From Cliona cf. orientalis (Eukaryota > Porifera > Demospongiae > Clionaida > Clionaidae): a stretch of DNA of 64,000 nucleotides. The position numbers and the translations under genes are program-made. Shown here in pieces: positions 45,187-57,510 of the stretch. The DNA is taken from NCBI GenBank assembly GCA_963930775.1, contig OZ005700.1, forward strand, positions 8,938,609 through 9,002,608, written 5' to 3'. Each line of letters opens with the position of its first letter. Position 1 is the first letter of the stretch. The notes beneath the pieces are model-generated. The model did no database searches and was not told where the DNA came from. It worked only from the letters and a program-made list of their open reading frames with translations.

Positions 45187-46332
45187 CCTCAGTGAACGAA
45201 TGAATGAATGTCTTCAATTATTTACTTTACCAGTTTTTTTTAGAGGTCTGGAGTACTTAATGCAGAACTTGAGTTGTGAGTGCCAATTATTATTATTATA
45301 GGATATTATTATTTTAGGTATATAGATTCAAGATTTTGTTTGAAAGTAGTCATTATTTTTATTATGATAGCGTTCATGTGTGATAAACTTGATCACTGGT
45401 TATAATAATTATTACCCCCCTTCTACTATAATAATTATTAATTTTGAGAATGTGTGGAGGGCACTGACCACTGAGGTGGTGATTACTGGGGCCGGCCATC
45501 TACAAGTGCAAAAGTTGCAGCAATTTGCACTCGGTGTTACAAATTAAAGAGCATAACATGTTTTGCAGATAATTATTGGCTATAATAGCTCCATCCTCTT
45601 TCAATTTCCCCTCCCTGCATGCATATGGTCCACTCCATAACAGGGCTGTGAAGTTGTGTAGCTAACCAGGGGCTATGGGGATAATTATGTTAGCCCTAGT
45701 TGCAGGGAATGATATAACGCAAAGTTTAACAGTAATAATAACATTATATATAGTGAAACTAATTTTATTCAGGGCTGCACTGGTGTGGAGGGAGGGAGAG
45801 GGGGATGTCTTACTCTAGCTTCGCCATTTCCTTCTTTTCCCCGGTGCTACAAAGTTACAGCCATTGCTACAATTATGTACAAGTTTGGGTGTTGATGTAG
45901 TAATAAATTATTGCTTGACAGTTTCCTGGTTTTTTTAAAACTATAATAATTCCCTGGTGCTTGGGCAGCTGCGGCAGCCATACATTGCAGCTGTGAGTGG
46001 TGAAGTGCAGGGCCTTCATCTTCTCACTTGAATAGCTTCCTAAGTGCATGGTTGTTAGGCCAGCCGCTATGGTCCTTCTGGGTTATCGTGCACTATTACC
46101 AAGTCACACACAAGATAGCTGGTGAATTTATTGCATTTTTAACGGTTGTAGTCATTTCATAACCATACTGGTATAATTATTATGAATTTCAGAGTTCTTT
46201 AACACACTACCATAATCTATTCAGATAGATGATTCATAACTCAATAAAAACTTGTGCTAATACACGATATAGCTAACTGCTACTAATTAAGTTTAGCTAA
46301 TGTGTTCTTTCTGATCAACTGAATGCAAAGAG
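45187..46332. other. Intergenic between convergent WDR1 and peroxidase A
   Basis: AT-rich with many ATAATTATTA tracts. No gene recognised. 3' untranslated regions of both neighbours probably lie at the edges. Confidence 0.4.
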
Positions 46333-49300
46333 TTAAATGCGAGAGAGTGCCTCAGACAGCTCTGAGACCAATTTGTCGTCTAGGGACTCTTCCTTGCTAT
46401 TTTGTGTCTTCAGCTCCTTGAGGACATTCTCCATCACTGCGATTAGTTTCTCATTCCCTCCATTGCCAGAATCTGAAGTGGAATGTTCTTTGAAAAAATC
46501 AAGAATATCTTGCGGGGTATTGTTCAAGATAGGATCATCTGGATCAATATCTTTGTCGATGCGGGTTGGAGACTCCGTGGTTGGAGCTGTAGGACTCTGC
46601 TGAGAAGAGCCAGAATTCTGCTGAGTGTGCAGCATTTGCTCAAGAGACTGTACCAGTTTCTCGTCCTCGTTTTGTTTGTTTCCTTTAAAAATGCAGTCAA
46701 AATCGAGTGCATTTACTGATCCCGCTCTACAGCTGTCCTTATCGAGATAAATACCGTTGCTTTCTGATACATGTGAACTATCAATAGTCTCGGCATACTC
46801 ACCAAATAGGAATCCAGTTGATGGAGGAAGATTGGGATTTTGTTCCACTGAACAAAATGAAAAGATTGGATACACAGCTATTATGTCCACTTCTCGAGAC
46901 CGACGCGGACATCTGATACTCAAACACTCGGAATCTTCACCTTCAGGGACTGTGACATCAGAAAAGCGGAGTCTACGCGTTCCTTCGAGCCTACTAATAG
47001 CTTGAAATTCATGTGCTCTTCCTGTGTTATCTTGAACGCCAATCCTCAAATAGCACAAGTTAGGGACACGTCTAGACTCCTGCCAAGCGCTCAGGTCAAT
47101 CTGAGGCAGTTGAGAGCAAGAAACACGACTTTGGCTGGCCAGGAAGGCATTCGGCTGGATTGTCTGGATGTTATCTGAAGTGTCACAGATGACGCGTGAA
47201 AGCGAAGCCTTCTCGATTTCTGCACGCTGGCTGGCTGAAAAGATCCCAGTGTTTGCATCGGCGTTCTCGTAGTAGAACCTGTCTCCATCTCTAACAGCTC
47301 CAAATGTCCTAGCAAAGATGCAAGCAAAAGTAGCACCAACCAGACCTCCCTCTAGCGGCTCCTCTGATAGACCTCCTACGAACAGATCAACAGTTTCCAA
47401 GGTACCGTAGGTTTGAAGGAGGTGAATTTTAGTCAATTCGTTGCTGAAATCACTCTCAATGCCACACTGGTCAAGAGCCCATCTCTTCCAGGTGAGATAG
47501 GGAGGGAGGCCATGGTCACGACCGCGCTGGATGTTCAGCGAAGCCAGGTCCAAGCCAGGAGCACTACCGTTTACAGCAAAGAGTTGGTTTGTGAGGATGC
47601 TGTTCAAAAACTCGTCCACAAATCGTGCCTCCTTGGTCACCAGTCCTCTCAAGATGGGATCTGTACCTCCACTCTCGACAAAGCGTGTTGGCGTGAAGAA
47701 GGCATCAATAAGATCGAGTGGCCCCTGAGAGAGAGGGTTGTACTTTTCGTCAAGTCTGTCAAAGAAAGGCTGTATCTGGCTGTGTCCAAAGCGATAGGCA
47801 GCTGTGGCGAAGGCATTGGGGACGCTTGGGTCGGTCTGGTTGTTGTATCCGCCGTTTACCGAGTAGTTCAAGATGAGCTCACCCAATCTATCACCGATGA
47901 TGAGAGGGAGGTAGTCTTTGTATGTGATTTTCTGGATTTGTGCGATAACAATTTGCCTCGCCTCTTGAAAGAGTCTCTCTTCGCCCCACTGCGGGTTGAG
48001 GGCGCTCAGGGCTGTTGCAATTCGGTTGTGCTCTCTCACCCATATGGTGTGCATGACTGTGAGACCCGTTTGCTCATTCACCCTCAAATCTCCAGCCAGG
48101 TAGCACTCATTCGGAGTCAGCGGTTCCGGACAAGCAACAATGTGACTTTGGTTTACAAATGGCAAAGATGGTTGAGTAGTGCCTATGAAATAAAAAGACA
48201 GTGAATTTTATGATAATATTTTTGTACTATAGTCTGGATTAAGACGGTGAATTTTATGATAATATTTTTGGACTATAGTCTGGATTTTATATTTTTATTA
48301 CCTGGTACTGGTAGTCCAGTTCTCAATTGTCCTTTTCCGATCGATCGGTCTCGGATTAGGTTTCTCTGGACCGTTTCATCGTGGTGGTAGACTTGTGAAC
48401 CATCAATGAATGATGTAATGCCGTTGACCTGTTCCCTTGACGACAGCTCGGTAGGAGCAGCTTCTTCACAGGCTGGAAGTGAGCGTCGGAACAGGTGGCA
48501 ACCACGAGACTCGGGATCCGTACGGGTGACCATTACGTCCGTATCGTCACGAGGGAGAGGAAAAGGTGCACATTCAAGAGTTTTTGTACCCTCTACAGTA
48601 CATTCTGCTGGGCAATCTTCGGCTTCAAACTCGGGAGCAAAGTCCAAATCGTGATCCATAAACTGACCCCACTGCATCAGAATGTGAGTGTAGCGGTCTT
48701 CTATAGCAGGACGATCACGAACTACGCCAACGCTGATCACCCTGGGGCTCGGGTTCGGGGCTGAAAATGGTCCAACAAAGAGGGGTGATCCTGTGCTCTG
48801 CATCCATCCTCGAAGAGCACTGCTACCATCCTCGTACTGAGGAGCAATCAAACGTCGGAATCGGGTATTGGCAGCTCCATACGTGGGGTTATTAAGGTTG
48901 TTACAGGTGCCATCTGCAGTGCGAAACTTCTCCATGGAAAGATCACCACATTCTGGAGTATGAATAAGCTCTTGGCATTTCGATTCTTCGTATATCTTGG
49001 CAATTTCTTCCTTGGTTAGAAGACTTCCTGGTTTGTGGAAAAGCTCAGTAGCTAGGGCTTCAGCCATGGCTTCGTTGTTCTTCTGCAGTGTGGCAGTGTT
49101 TGCATGTCTCCTGTTCTCCAGAATCTTTCTCTCTGCACGATGCACCATATCTTCATAGAGGAGCCTGGCCTTGCCCTGTGCCAGTGTGGAGGGGGAAGCC
49201 AGCTTGAATGAACGGTGCCTCTGGAGAGTTGTCGATCCTCTGCTTCCATGAGCTGCACTCTGTGATGCTTGCTCCTTTGCCTCGCTGATGGCAGCTTCAA

Positions 49301-49585
49301 TGAGAGTAGCTCGTTCTGAAAAAAAAAATTATGATTGATGTTTCTAAAAGGTGAAATATTTTTCTACATGATCACTTAGCTGGTGCATGCACGCACGTAC
49401 AGACATAGATAATAATTAATAACGCAGTCTTAATTATCTATGGTACAGTTAGTATAATTGTATTATTAAACCAGCTTGTTTCCATACACGTACGTACCAG
49501 CTGCGTTTATTTTGATTCCGCAAACAATCAAGACTTGGAGGCAGCTGACCGCCAGAAGGAGCGACAGTCCCAGCCAACGTGACAT
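46333..49585 (-). CDS. Secreted haem peroxidase A (animal peroxidase family)
   Basis: Three exons (49,585-49,498; 49,315-48,302; 48,182-46,333), GT-AG, total 2,952 nt, 983 residues. Residues 1-about 24 are a signal peptide (MSRWLGLSLLLAVSCLQ). The catalytic domain has the distal WGQFMDHDLDF (Asp250, His251), a calcium-binding TSFIDGSQVY, the distal arginine motif GDLRVNEQTGL (Arg401, Glu404), REHNR, the proximal AYRFGHSQI histidine, and LNIQRGRDHGLP. Asp250 and Glu404 correspond to myeloperoxidase Asp94 and Glu242, which bond covalently to haem; Gln occupies the Met243 position, as in lacto- and thyroperoxidase. A C-terminal cysteine module (CYLRIGV ... CLSIRCPRR) and an acidic tail follow. 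It oxidises substrates with hydrogen peroxide, probably outside the cell. A TATAAAAAG box lies upstream at 49,716-49,708. Confidence 0.9.
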
Positions 49586-49707
49586 GATCAAGAGAAGATA
49601 GTTTTCGTCTTCCGAGCCTTGGTTGAGTTCCGAACTTTGCGAGCAGCAGAATTTTTCCGAGTGAGTCCCCAAGCGGTGTTCTGGAGAAGTAGAGTAAAAG
49701 CCAACCA

Positions 49708-49716
49708 CTTTTTATA
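49708..49716 (-). promoter_or_regulatory. TATA box of peroxidase A
   Basis: TATAAAAAG on the minus strand, about 125 bases upstream of the start codon; the same octamer-plus-G precedes C and C'. Confidence 0.6.
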
Positions 49717-49925
49717 CAGCAGCCCGCAGCCCGCTAAAAGTGTGATTTCCATTCCAAGACTTCCTATATGAGTCAAGAGGATGTAGGGCACCAGCCCTTG
49801 ATGGGATTCTGTTTTGCACTATACGCTTTCAATTTGCGATTATTGCGCATGCGCTATGTGACAGATAAGCTTATTATTCTCAGCTGGAACATTATACAAA
49901 CTATTTGCGTTAGTTTTGGCCTGGC

Positions 49926-52470
49926 CTAATTATCCTCCATATCTACAAACTTAGACAGCAGCTCGGCGATTGATTCATATTCTGCATAATCAGCAGCTGG
50001 ATTCACTTCACGATCCATTTGCTTCTTATTCACAGCATTGAACTCGTCATCATCTCTAGTGGAGAGATGGCCACCTTGAATATGACTCAGAGCTCCTTCA
50101 ATTTCATTCTCATCAAGTATGGAGTTAGCACTAGATTCCTCCCAAGCCGTCAGATCCATATATGGCAATGAAGAGCAATCAACACGCTGTTGGTCAGATC
50201 GGAAAGCATCTGGTTGAATGAATCGGATGTTATCTGAATTGTCACATAGTACTCGTGAAAGAGAGGTCTTTTCAATTTCTATACGTTGGCTCTCCGTGAA
50301 AATACCTGTAATTGGATCATCATTTTTGTAATAGAATCGATCACCATCTCTGATTACTTGAAACATCTTTGCAAAGATGCAAGCAAAAGTGGCACCAACC
50401 AGCCCTCCCTCTAGCGGACTTTCTGCTAGTCCACCCACAAAAAGATCAACGGTATCCAAACTACCGTAAGTATTCAAGAAGCGGATCATAGTCAATTGAT
50501 GTGCGAAATTACTCTCTCTGCCACATTCTTGAAGTGCCCACATTTTCCAGGTGAAGTAGCCAGGTAGTCCATGATCTCGACCGCGCTGGATGTTCAGGGA
50601 GGCCAGATCGAGACCAGGTGAAGTAGCGTTTGCTGCAAAGAGGTTATTCGTGATGAAATGGTTAAGAAATTCGTCAGTGAGTCCCACAGGTTCAGTAAGG
50701 AGGCCTCTCAGTATAGGATCTGTGCCTCCAGCCTCTACGAACTGCTGAGGTGCAAAGAATGCACTCACAATGTCGAGTGATCCTTCAGAAATAGGTATAT
50801 AGCCTTCACCAAGCCTGCTCAGGTAGGAACGAATCATACTGTGCCCAAAACGAAATGCCGCAGCATCATAAGCATTGATGGTATTGGGGTAGACAGTGAT
50901 ATCATATCCACTGTACTCTGGTATAAGCTGATTGTAAAAATCCCCAAGAATGAGTGGAAGATAGTCCTTGTAAGCGATCTTTTGCATTTCTGCTCCAACA
51001 ATTTGTCTCGCCTCTTCAAAGATTCTTTGTCCATCCCAAGTAGGATTAATAGTGCTCAGTTGTTCTGCAATTCTGTTGTGCTCTCTCATCCAAATAGTGT
51101 GCATGACGGTGAGAGAGATGACCTGATTGACCCTAGGATCTCCTGCCAGGTAGCACTGGTCTGGAGTCAGTGGTGGTGGGCAACCTACAATACCACTAAC
51201 ATTCGCGTAGGGGAGTGAAGGCTGAGTAGTGCCTGCATGAATTATTAAGTTAGCTAGTTGTGAGCACTAAACATATTATTATTGATAATTACCTGGTGCT
51301 GGTGCTCCAGTTCTAAGTAATCCTTTTCCACTCGACGTATCTCGTATTAGAGTGTTCAAGAGTGTAGCATTGTTGCTGTAAACCTGTGAAGCGTCGATAA
51401 ACGCTGAAACTCCATCAAGCTGATCTCTTTGTGTTAATTTTGTCGGTTGGACCTGATCACAAGCTGGAATTGAACGACCAAAACTAAGACAAGCATAGAT
51501 GTCATCATCTGCTCGAGTGGCCTGGACCTCTGTGTCACCAAGAGGTACTGGAAATGGTGCACATCGAAGTGGGTCATTTTGAATGCACCCCTCCAGACAG
51601 CTGCCTGGAAATCCCACGGCAAGATTCGTGTCATGGTTCAAGAATTGACCAAATTGCATCAACATATGAGTGAATTGTTTATCGACAGGAGGGCGACCCT
51701 GGACAATGTCGAGACTGATGATCCGAGGGCTCGGATTTGGAGGTGCAAATGGTCCAGCAAAAAGAGGTGATCCTGTGCTCTGTATCCATCCTCGAAGAGT
51801 GCTAATGCCGTCTTCATACTGAGGTAGAATCAAACGCTGGAATGGAGTATTGGCAGCTCCCCAAGTGGGATGTAGGGGATTGTTGCAGGTACCATCGATA
51901 GTGCGATATTTCAAACGATTAAGGCGGCAGTTTGGAGTGGGGGTCGCATCTTGGCACCCTGATTCTGTATACAGTTTAGCTATCTCTTCCTCAGTTAGAA
52001 GACTCCCAGGAGTGAGTAAAACCTCCGCCATCTGTTCCGAGATCCGTATGCTTCGAGCATTTGCCATTCTTCTGATCTTCCTTTCAGCGCGGTGGACCAT
52101 GTCTTCATACAGCACCCTGGCCTCTCCTTGGGCTAGTGCTGCTGGAGAAGCAAGACTGTGTTCATACCTGTGGCCAAAACATGGATTATTAAGTAGATAT
52201 GATATAATTATAGATCCAATACTCATCAACTTTACCTCTTTACGGGCTTGTTGCTTTCTGCTAGCACACGTGACACATGCTCCTTTGCTTCACAAATGGA
52301 AGCTTCAATGAGAGCTGCTCGATCTGCAATTGCAAAAATTAGCATAATTCTATATAGCTAATTAACTACTATAAATTCTCTCCCTCACCAGCAGTATCTG
52401 CTTTGAATCCCTGAATTAGGGTAATATTGCAAACACTAACAAAGACCAAGAAAATCAGCCACCGTGACAT
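49926..52470 (-). CDS. Secreted haem peroxidase B with altered haem-linking residues
   Basis: Four exons (52,470-52,389; 52,323-52,236; 52,167-51,293; 51,232-49,926), all GT-AG, total 2,352 nt, 783 residues. A signal peptide (MSRWLIFLVFVSVC) leads. Catalytic motifs: distal FGQFLNHDTNL, FIDASQVY (calcium site), GDPRVNQVISL with the distal arginine kept, REHNR, the proximal FRFGHSMI and LNIQRGRDHGLP. Compared with A and C, the two acidic residues that ester-bond haem are amides here: Asn234 (Asp in others) and Gln385 (Glu in others). The protein ends without the C-terminal cysteine module. It is head-to-head with C. The 5' part is duplicated, in broken form, at 57,981-58,801. It may bind haem non-covalently or have changed activity. 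Confidence 0.88.
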
Positions 52471-53364
52471 TCTTAGTTTAAATCTGAGCTATACTGTGCT
52501 TTCACTGAGAGGCGATGCTGGAGATACAATTCTACAGCTCATAGGGGAACATTTTAAAAATGACTGCTCAGTCCCGGCAGTGACCATGGGCCAACAATCA
52601 AACATGTAACACTACTCTTACACATACCCTCACATGATTTGGATGCAATACAGTAATGTCTATTAGAGTATTATTTTTGTTTCACATGCTGATATGTAGC
52701 ACTACTGTTCCAGTATCGTGGCTATCGTCAGTGGATCATGCTCAGTATTGTGAATTGAGTTCAGGTTCAGTGGCGATGCATAATTAAATAATGTCATGTA
52801 TATAGCTGCGTGACATGATCATGTACATGACATCGTCATAGTAATATTGATTGTGTTTTCGAAGTATACCAGGTGTTGACTTGCGCCAGAATAATAATAT
52901 TATGATTAGAGCTCAGAACTAACAAATAAATGACTCTAATAGTATGGTGCATAGCCTGATATTAGAGCCGCTCTCGAATATGATATACCTAACATGGTGC
53001 CAGCTTTATAACCTGAGCAGCAGCCATTAAACAACCCACTTTTATTTATGCAGGTGTTGCTTTCCTCCACTGTAACGATAAAACTACAAACATTAGATAA
53101 CATAAGTGTATTTTCCAAAGTAGATACCTTTTTCGCCCAATGGTCGTCATGCAAAAAAAAGCGCCACGCAAGCGCGCGAAAACCCACGCATGCGCAATGC
53201 TCTAAACAAAATTTAGTGTTGAAATCGAAATAACACAGACATAACCCTACACACCCACTTGCAACTTGTCTGGCCACTTGCTTGTATAAAAAGGCGCGAG
53301 ATAGTGCGATCAGCGAACCTGGGATCGAGCCATAATTTCAGGATCATTAAATTTCTGGACGACT
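52471..53364. promoter_or_regulatory. Divergent intergenic region between peroxidases B and C
   Basis: About 900 bases without a gene, serving two head-to-head genes. TATAAAAAG lies at 53,285-53,293 for C; a weak TTTAAAA lies near 52,553 on the B side. The duplicate region (58,802-59,649) keeps most of it but lacks about 90 bases matching 52,905-52,990 and carries an extra ~35 bases near 59,035. Confidence 0.5.
53285..53293 (+). promoter_or_regulatory. TATA box of peroxidase C
   Basis: TATAAAAAG followed by GCGCGAGATAG, 72 bases before the start codon. Confidence 0.65.
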
Positions 53365-56300
53365 ATGGCGATCATTACTTTGTTGCTATTCGTTAGCCAG
53401 CTCTGGACTGCCAACATCATCTCAGCAAGTGTGACCAGAGAAGAATTGGTCGCAGAAGCCATTCAAGAAGTGCAGCATGGTGTAAGCTACAGCACTAGTG
53501 CAGCAGCTGGTGCACTTTCTGAACCCAAAACTTCAGCTCAGCTACTTAATGCTTTCAAACGAGCATCAATGGAATCAGTGGAGGAGGGAAATAAGCAGCT
53601 TATGTTTGAAGAGATGATAAAGAAAGCTGAAAGAAAGATCCTAGAGAACAAGCGAAAGGCTAAGAGTGGTCTAAAGAATGGAGCGGAAACTCGAGCTGAA
53701 GGTTTGGCCAGGGAACTTTTTCACAAGCCAGGAAGTATCCTAAACAAAGATGAGATTGCTAGTATTCTGCAGGAATCAGGATGCACTGAAGTCACGACGC
53801 AAACTCCGGACTGCTCAGATGCCAAAACTCAACAGTTCCGTACAGTCACTGGAGTCTGCAATAATCTACAAAATCCACTCTTTGGAGCTGCTCATACGCC
53901 ATTTTCACGACTCATTCCGGCTCAGTACGAAGATGGTCTCAGCAAGCTGCGTGGTGCCATGCAGAACATGGAGAGTAGCTTGCTAACGGAGGGACCGTTC
54001 AGTCCTCCAAATCCCAGCCCTCGCCTAGTCAGCATTTCAGCTGTAACCGATCGCCCAATCGACGACGAACGCTTTTCACACATTTTGATGCAGTGGGGTC
54101 AGTTTCTTGACCATGATCTTGACCTGGCACCTGCTTTTATGATGGTGGACTGCAGCGGATGCAGCAATACGGATGCGAGGTGTGCATCATTTCGTGTGCC
54201 AGCTGACGACCCCACTTTTGGGAACTCTAGCTCAAGCCGAGTCTGTCATTCCTTCGTGCGCAGTCTTCCCGTCTGCCAGAAGTCTTCTGACAGAAGCGTT
54301 ACACCTCGACAACAAGCGAACGAGTTAACTTCTTTCATTGACGGCTCACAAATTTATGGATCGAGTGAGAAGGTGATGAACGCTGTGAGAGCAAGTGGCA
54401 GTGGAAGACTGCGAACTGGTCAAAAAATACCAGGTAAGAATTAATGATACAAGGCACGTTGATGTGAATAGGGAAAAAATTGTGCATTGTGTTTATTAAT
54501 ATCAGTGTATGTAGCCATGGTATGCTAAAAAAATGTACACATGTTGTGCTTGTTTTGACACATGTGTGTGGTATTCATAACAGCTGCATATATGCTGTAG
54601 GTTGTTTTTCAATTCTTCCGAGTTCCATGAGATTGGATACAATATCATGCATGAATAAATATTCAACTAAGGATGGTCATGCCTTGTGTTATAATAATGA
54701 GTGAGAAAATCTCCCCTTCAATGTTGATTGAATGCAATGAGCTATGTTATATCCCATAGACTGTTTCTCACCATGCAATAATATTTTCCAGATAATGGAG
54801 GGCCATCCCTGCCTATTGACACTGGTGATCTAGTGGAATGTCTTGGCGGTCACAACTGCTTCCTAGCTGGTGATGTAAGGGTCAACGAACAGCTAGGACT
54901 GCTTACCATGCACACCATTTGGATGAGGGAGCACAACCGCATTGCTGATGAACTGGAAAAGCTTAACACAAGATGGGACAGTGAGACAGTATTCCAAGTG
55001 GCAAAACAGATCGTCGGTGCTGAGCTACAAAAGATCACATTCCAAGACTACCTGCCACTCCTGCTAGGAAAGGGGATTGAACTGATGCCTGATTTTTCCT
55101 ATGATGCTAACACCGATCCGGGGATCCCTAATGCATTTGCCACAGCTGCCTTTCGATTTGGACACAGCCAGATACGTCCGCAATTTGATCGTCTCGATCA
55201 AAACTTTCAGCCACTGAGTATCGGACCACTGAGCCTAATCGACTCTTTCTTCCAACCAAATCAGTATGCAGCTAGCAATGGTACCGATCCCATCCTTAGA
55301 GGGCTTCTGGCTAGACAAGCGAGGAGAACCGACGAATTTGTCAACGATGTGCTCACTAACCACCTCTTCCAAACAAATATCTCCACACATGGAATGGACT
55401 TAGCTTCATTGAACATCCAGCGAGGGCGTGACCACGGTCTGCCGCCCTACATGACGTGGAAGAGATGGGCAAAGATGCAGTGTGGCATAAGCAGCGATTT
55501 CAACAGCGACCTAACAATGATACGCCTCCTACAAACCTATGGAACTCTGGAGACGGTTGATCTCTGGGTGGGCGGTTTAGCGGAAAAGCCACTGCCTGGT
55601 GGGGTGCTCGGTGCAACATTTGCTTGCATTTTTGCCAAGACTTTCTCAGCAATCCGGAATGGAGATCGATTCTATTACAATAATACAGATCTTTCCAATG
55701 CTACATTTACGAGTCGACAGCGTGCTGCCATTAATAATGCTAGCCTGTCTCGAATTATTTGCGACAATGCGGACAATATTCGAGAGATTCAACCCAATGC
55801 ATTCCGAGGTGACCAGCCACGTGAACCTTGCACTTTGCTCCCCACGGTTGACCTCACAGCTTGGATGGATCCTTGTTACATACGACTCCGCATAAATCCT
55901 CAGATGATGAATGCCACTTTTAGATCCTTTAGTGTGCAACAGAAGTCTTCAGGATCTACACCACCTACAACAATGGAATTCATTGCGACCATACCACAAG
56001 GACAAAGATCTGGTTGTCTGCCATTTCTTTGCCCAACAAAGGGAACCGCAACGAATCTGATGGTGTCTCCTGATGCTAATACATTAATGGGGTGTTCAGT
56101 ACGGCCGAATCGTAGGCTTCCTAATAATATGGGAACTGGAGATACATACATAGGGAACATTCGTCGTATAAAACGAAGTGCTGGCTTATATAGAGACCTG
56201 GATAGGTGTGAAAGGCGTTTCTCGCGCACAGGACTCGAGTACACATGTGGTTCTATGGGACCAGACCAACTCTCAAAGGAGTCACTTGTTGTGCAAGAGC

Positions 56301-56761
56301 TAGCCGGTGAACTACAAAGTCAATCACCTCAAAAAACCGTCCCAACTCCAATAAATAAACTATTTGGGAAAGAGATTTCGATCAACGATCCTACGATACC
56401 CAAACACATTCAAACACTCCTACAAGACCAGGTGTTCATGCAGAAGCTGTTTCTCCAGGAGGATGATGAAAATGACGACGATGAAGACCCTGACTCAATG
56501 GAAACTGTTGTAGGGCTATTGCAAAGTGCTATTGATCAGCTAAAGAACATGGAAGAAAGCAGCAGAATAAGTGAAGACCAGCAAATGCTGGAAGATGGAG
56601 AGATGAAGGATCAGAATAACCCCACAGATCTAGAGAGGGAACAGGAAGAAATGGAAAGCAGTGAGTCTCCATCTCGCCCTAGGCCTGGTGGAACACAAGC
56701 TGATCCTCTATCGAAGCTTGTCTCACAGCTGCAGAGTGCTGTTGACAAACTTGACGGTTAG
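53365..56761 (+). CDS. Secreted haem peroxidase C
   Basis: Two exons (53,365-54,433; 54,792-56,761) joined at GT-AG, 3,039 nt, 1,012 residues. Signal peptide MAIITLLLFVSQLWTANIIS. Motifs: WGQFLDHDLDL (Asp249, His250), TSFIDGSQIYGSS (calcium site), GDVRVNEQLGL (Arg386, Glu389), REHNR, FRFGHSQI (proximal His), LNIQRGRDHGLP. The haem-linking acids are both present. After the catalytic domain comes a cysteine module (DPCYIRLRI ... SGCLPFLCP ... MGCSV ... CERRF ... YTCGSM), then a coiled, very acidic tail (DDENDDDED). Unlike A and B the signal peptide and N-terminus share one exon. It is duplicated as C', with 6,285 bp between start codons. Confidence 0.92.
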
Positions 56762-57460
56762 TCATAGTGTCACAAAATAAACCGTGATATCAACAGACAC
56801 AGTGTAGTGAGTAGATTTGTAGCGAATATCATTTTAATTATACAGGTAGTGTAGAAGAGTGAAAGTTTTTTCAATAATTGCGCTATTTATCAAAGAACTT
56901 CTTTTCAGTACCTGGAGTGCTACTAGCTGTATAGTTGCAGGAATAAAATTAGTCTTGTTATTGTATATAGCCAATGGATTTGTTTACTGATACTTTCTCA
57001 AATTTGATGTTCCCCTCACTAGTACTGTTTGCTATCATTAAATTTTATCACAATCACGGAAACTTTCAAAGCCGAAAATCTGTGAATATAACAGTATAGT
57101 GATTTAATACCACCAACATTAAAATTTAATACAATTTCCCCCATTGCTGGGAAAGAGTATGCAAGTACTGAACCCACATCATAATTATTATTATTATTAT
57201 AGAGGGGAAACTGAGTATAGTGCTATACCATAATTGGTATCATCAATCACTCACACTTTGTACTTTTAGGGAAACAACAGCACAATGATTATTATGGGGT
57301 GCCAAGTCACAGTGTTTACAGCTAAATGCAATATCTCTCACTGATATAGCACAAATTATGATACAAGTTATATATACATCTGAGTCTGAGTTTGCATAAT
57401 GATATTATAATTATCTAGATCAGAATAATTATTAGAAATGTATAATAATATAGCTGCTAA
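56762..57460. other. Intergenic after peroxidase C
   Basis: AT-rich, no gene; ATTATTATTATTATTAT microsatellite at about 57,183. It lies between the original and duplicated blocks and resembles neither. Confidence 0.4.
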
Positions 57461-57510
57461 TAGTCTCGTCCCCAGGTCCTCCTCAAATTAAGGGCCTGGG
57501 GACGAGGCTA
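57461..57510. mobile_element. 50-bp TAGTCTCG miniature inverted-repeat element
   Basis: TAGTCTCGTCCCCAGG and CCTGGGGACGAGGCTA form near-perfect inverted ends with an 18-base centre. Flanks AGCTGCTAA (57,452-57,460) and AGCTGATAA (57,511-57,519) are a 9-bp duplication with one mismatch. It supplies the last codons and stop of the uL16-like frame. Confidence 0.75.

Noticed and set aside
46337-48204. Plus-strand frames across peroxidase A, including one of 263 codons
   Set aside because: They overlap the complete minus-strand peroxidase exon and encode nothing recognisable.
54850-56244. Minus-strand open frames within peroxidase C and again in C'
   Set aside because: Antisense shadows of a conserved coding exon; no family resemblance and codon structure follows the plus strand.
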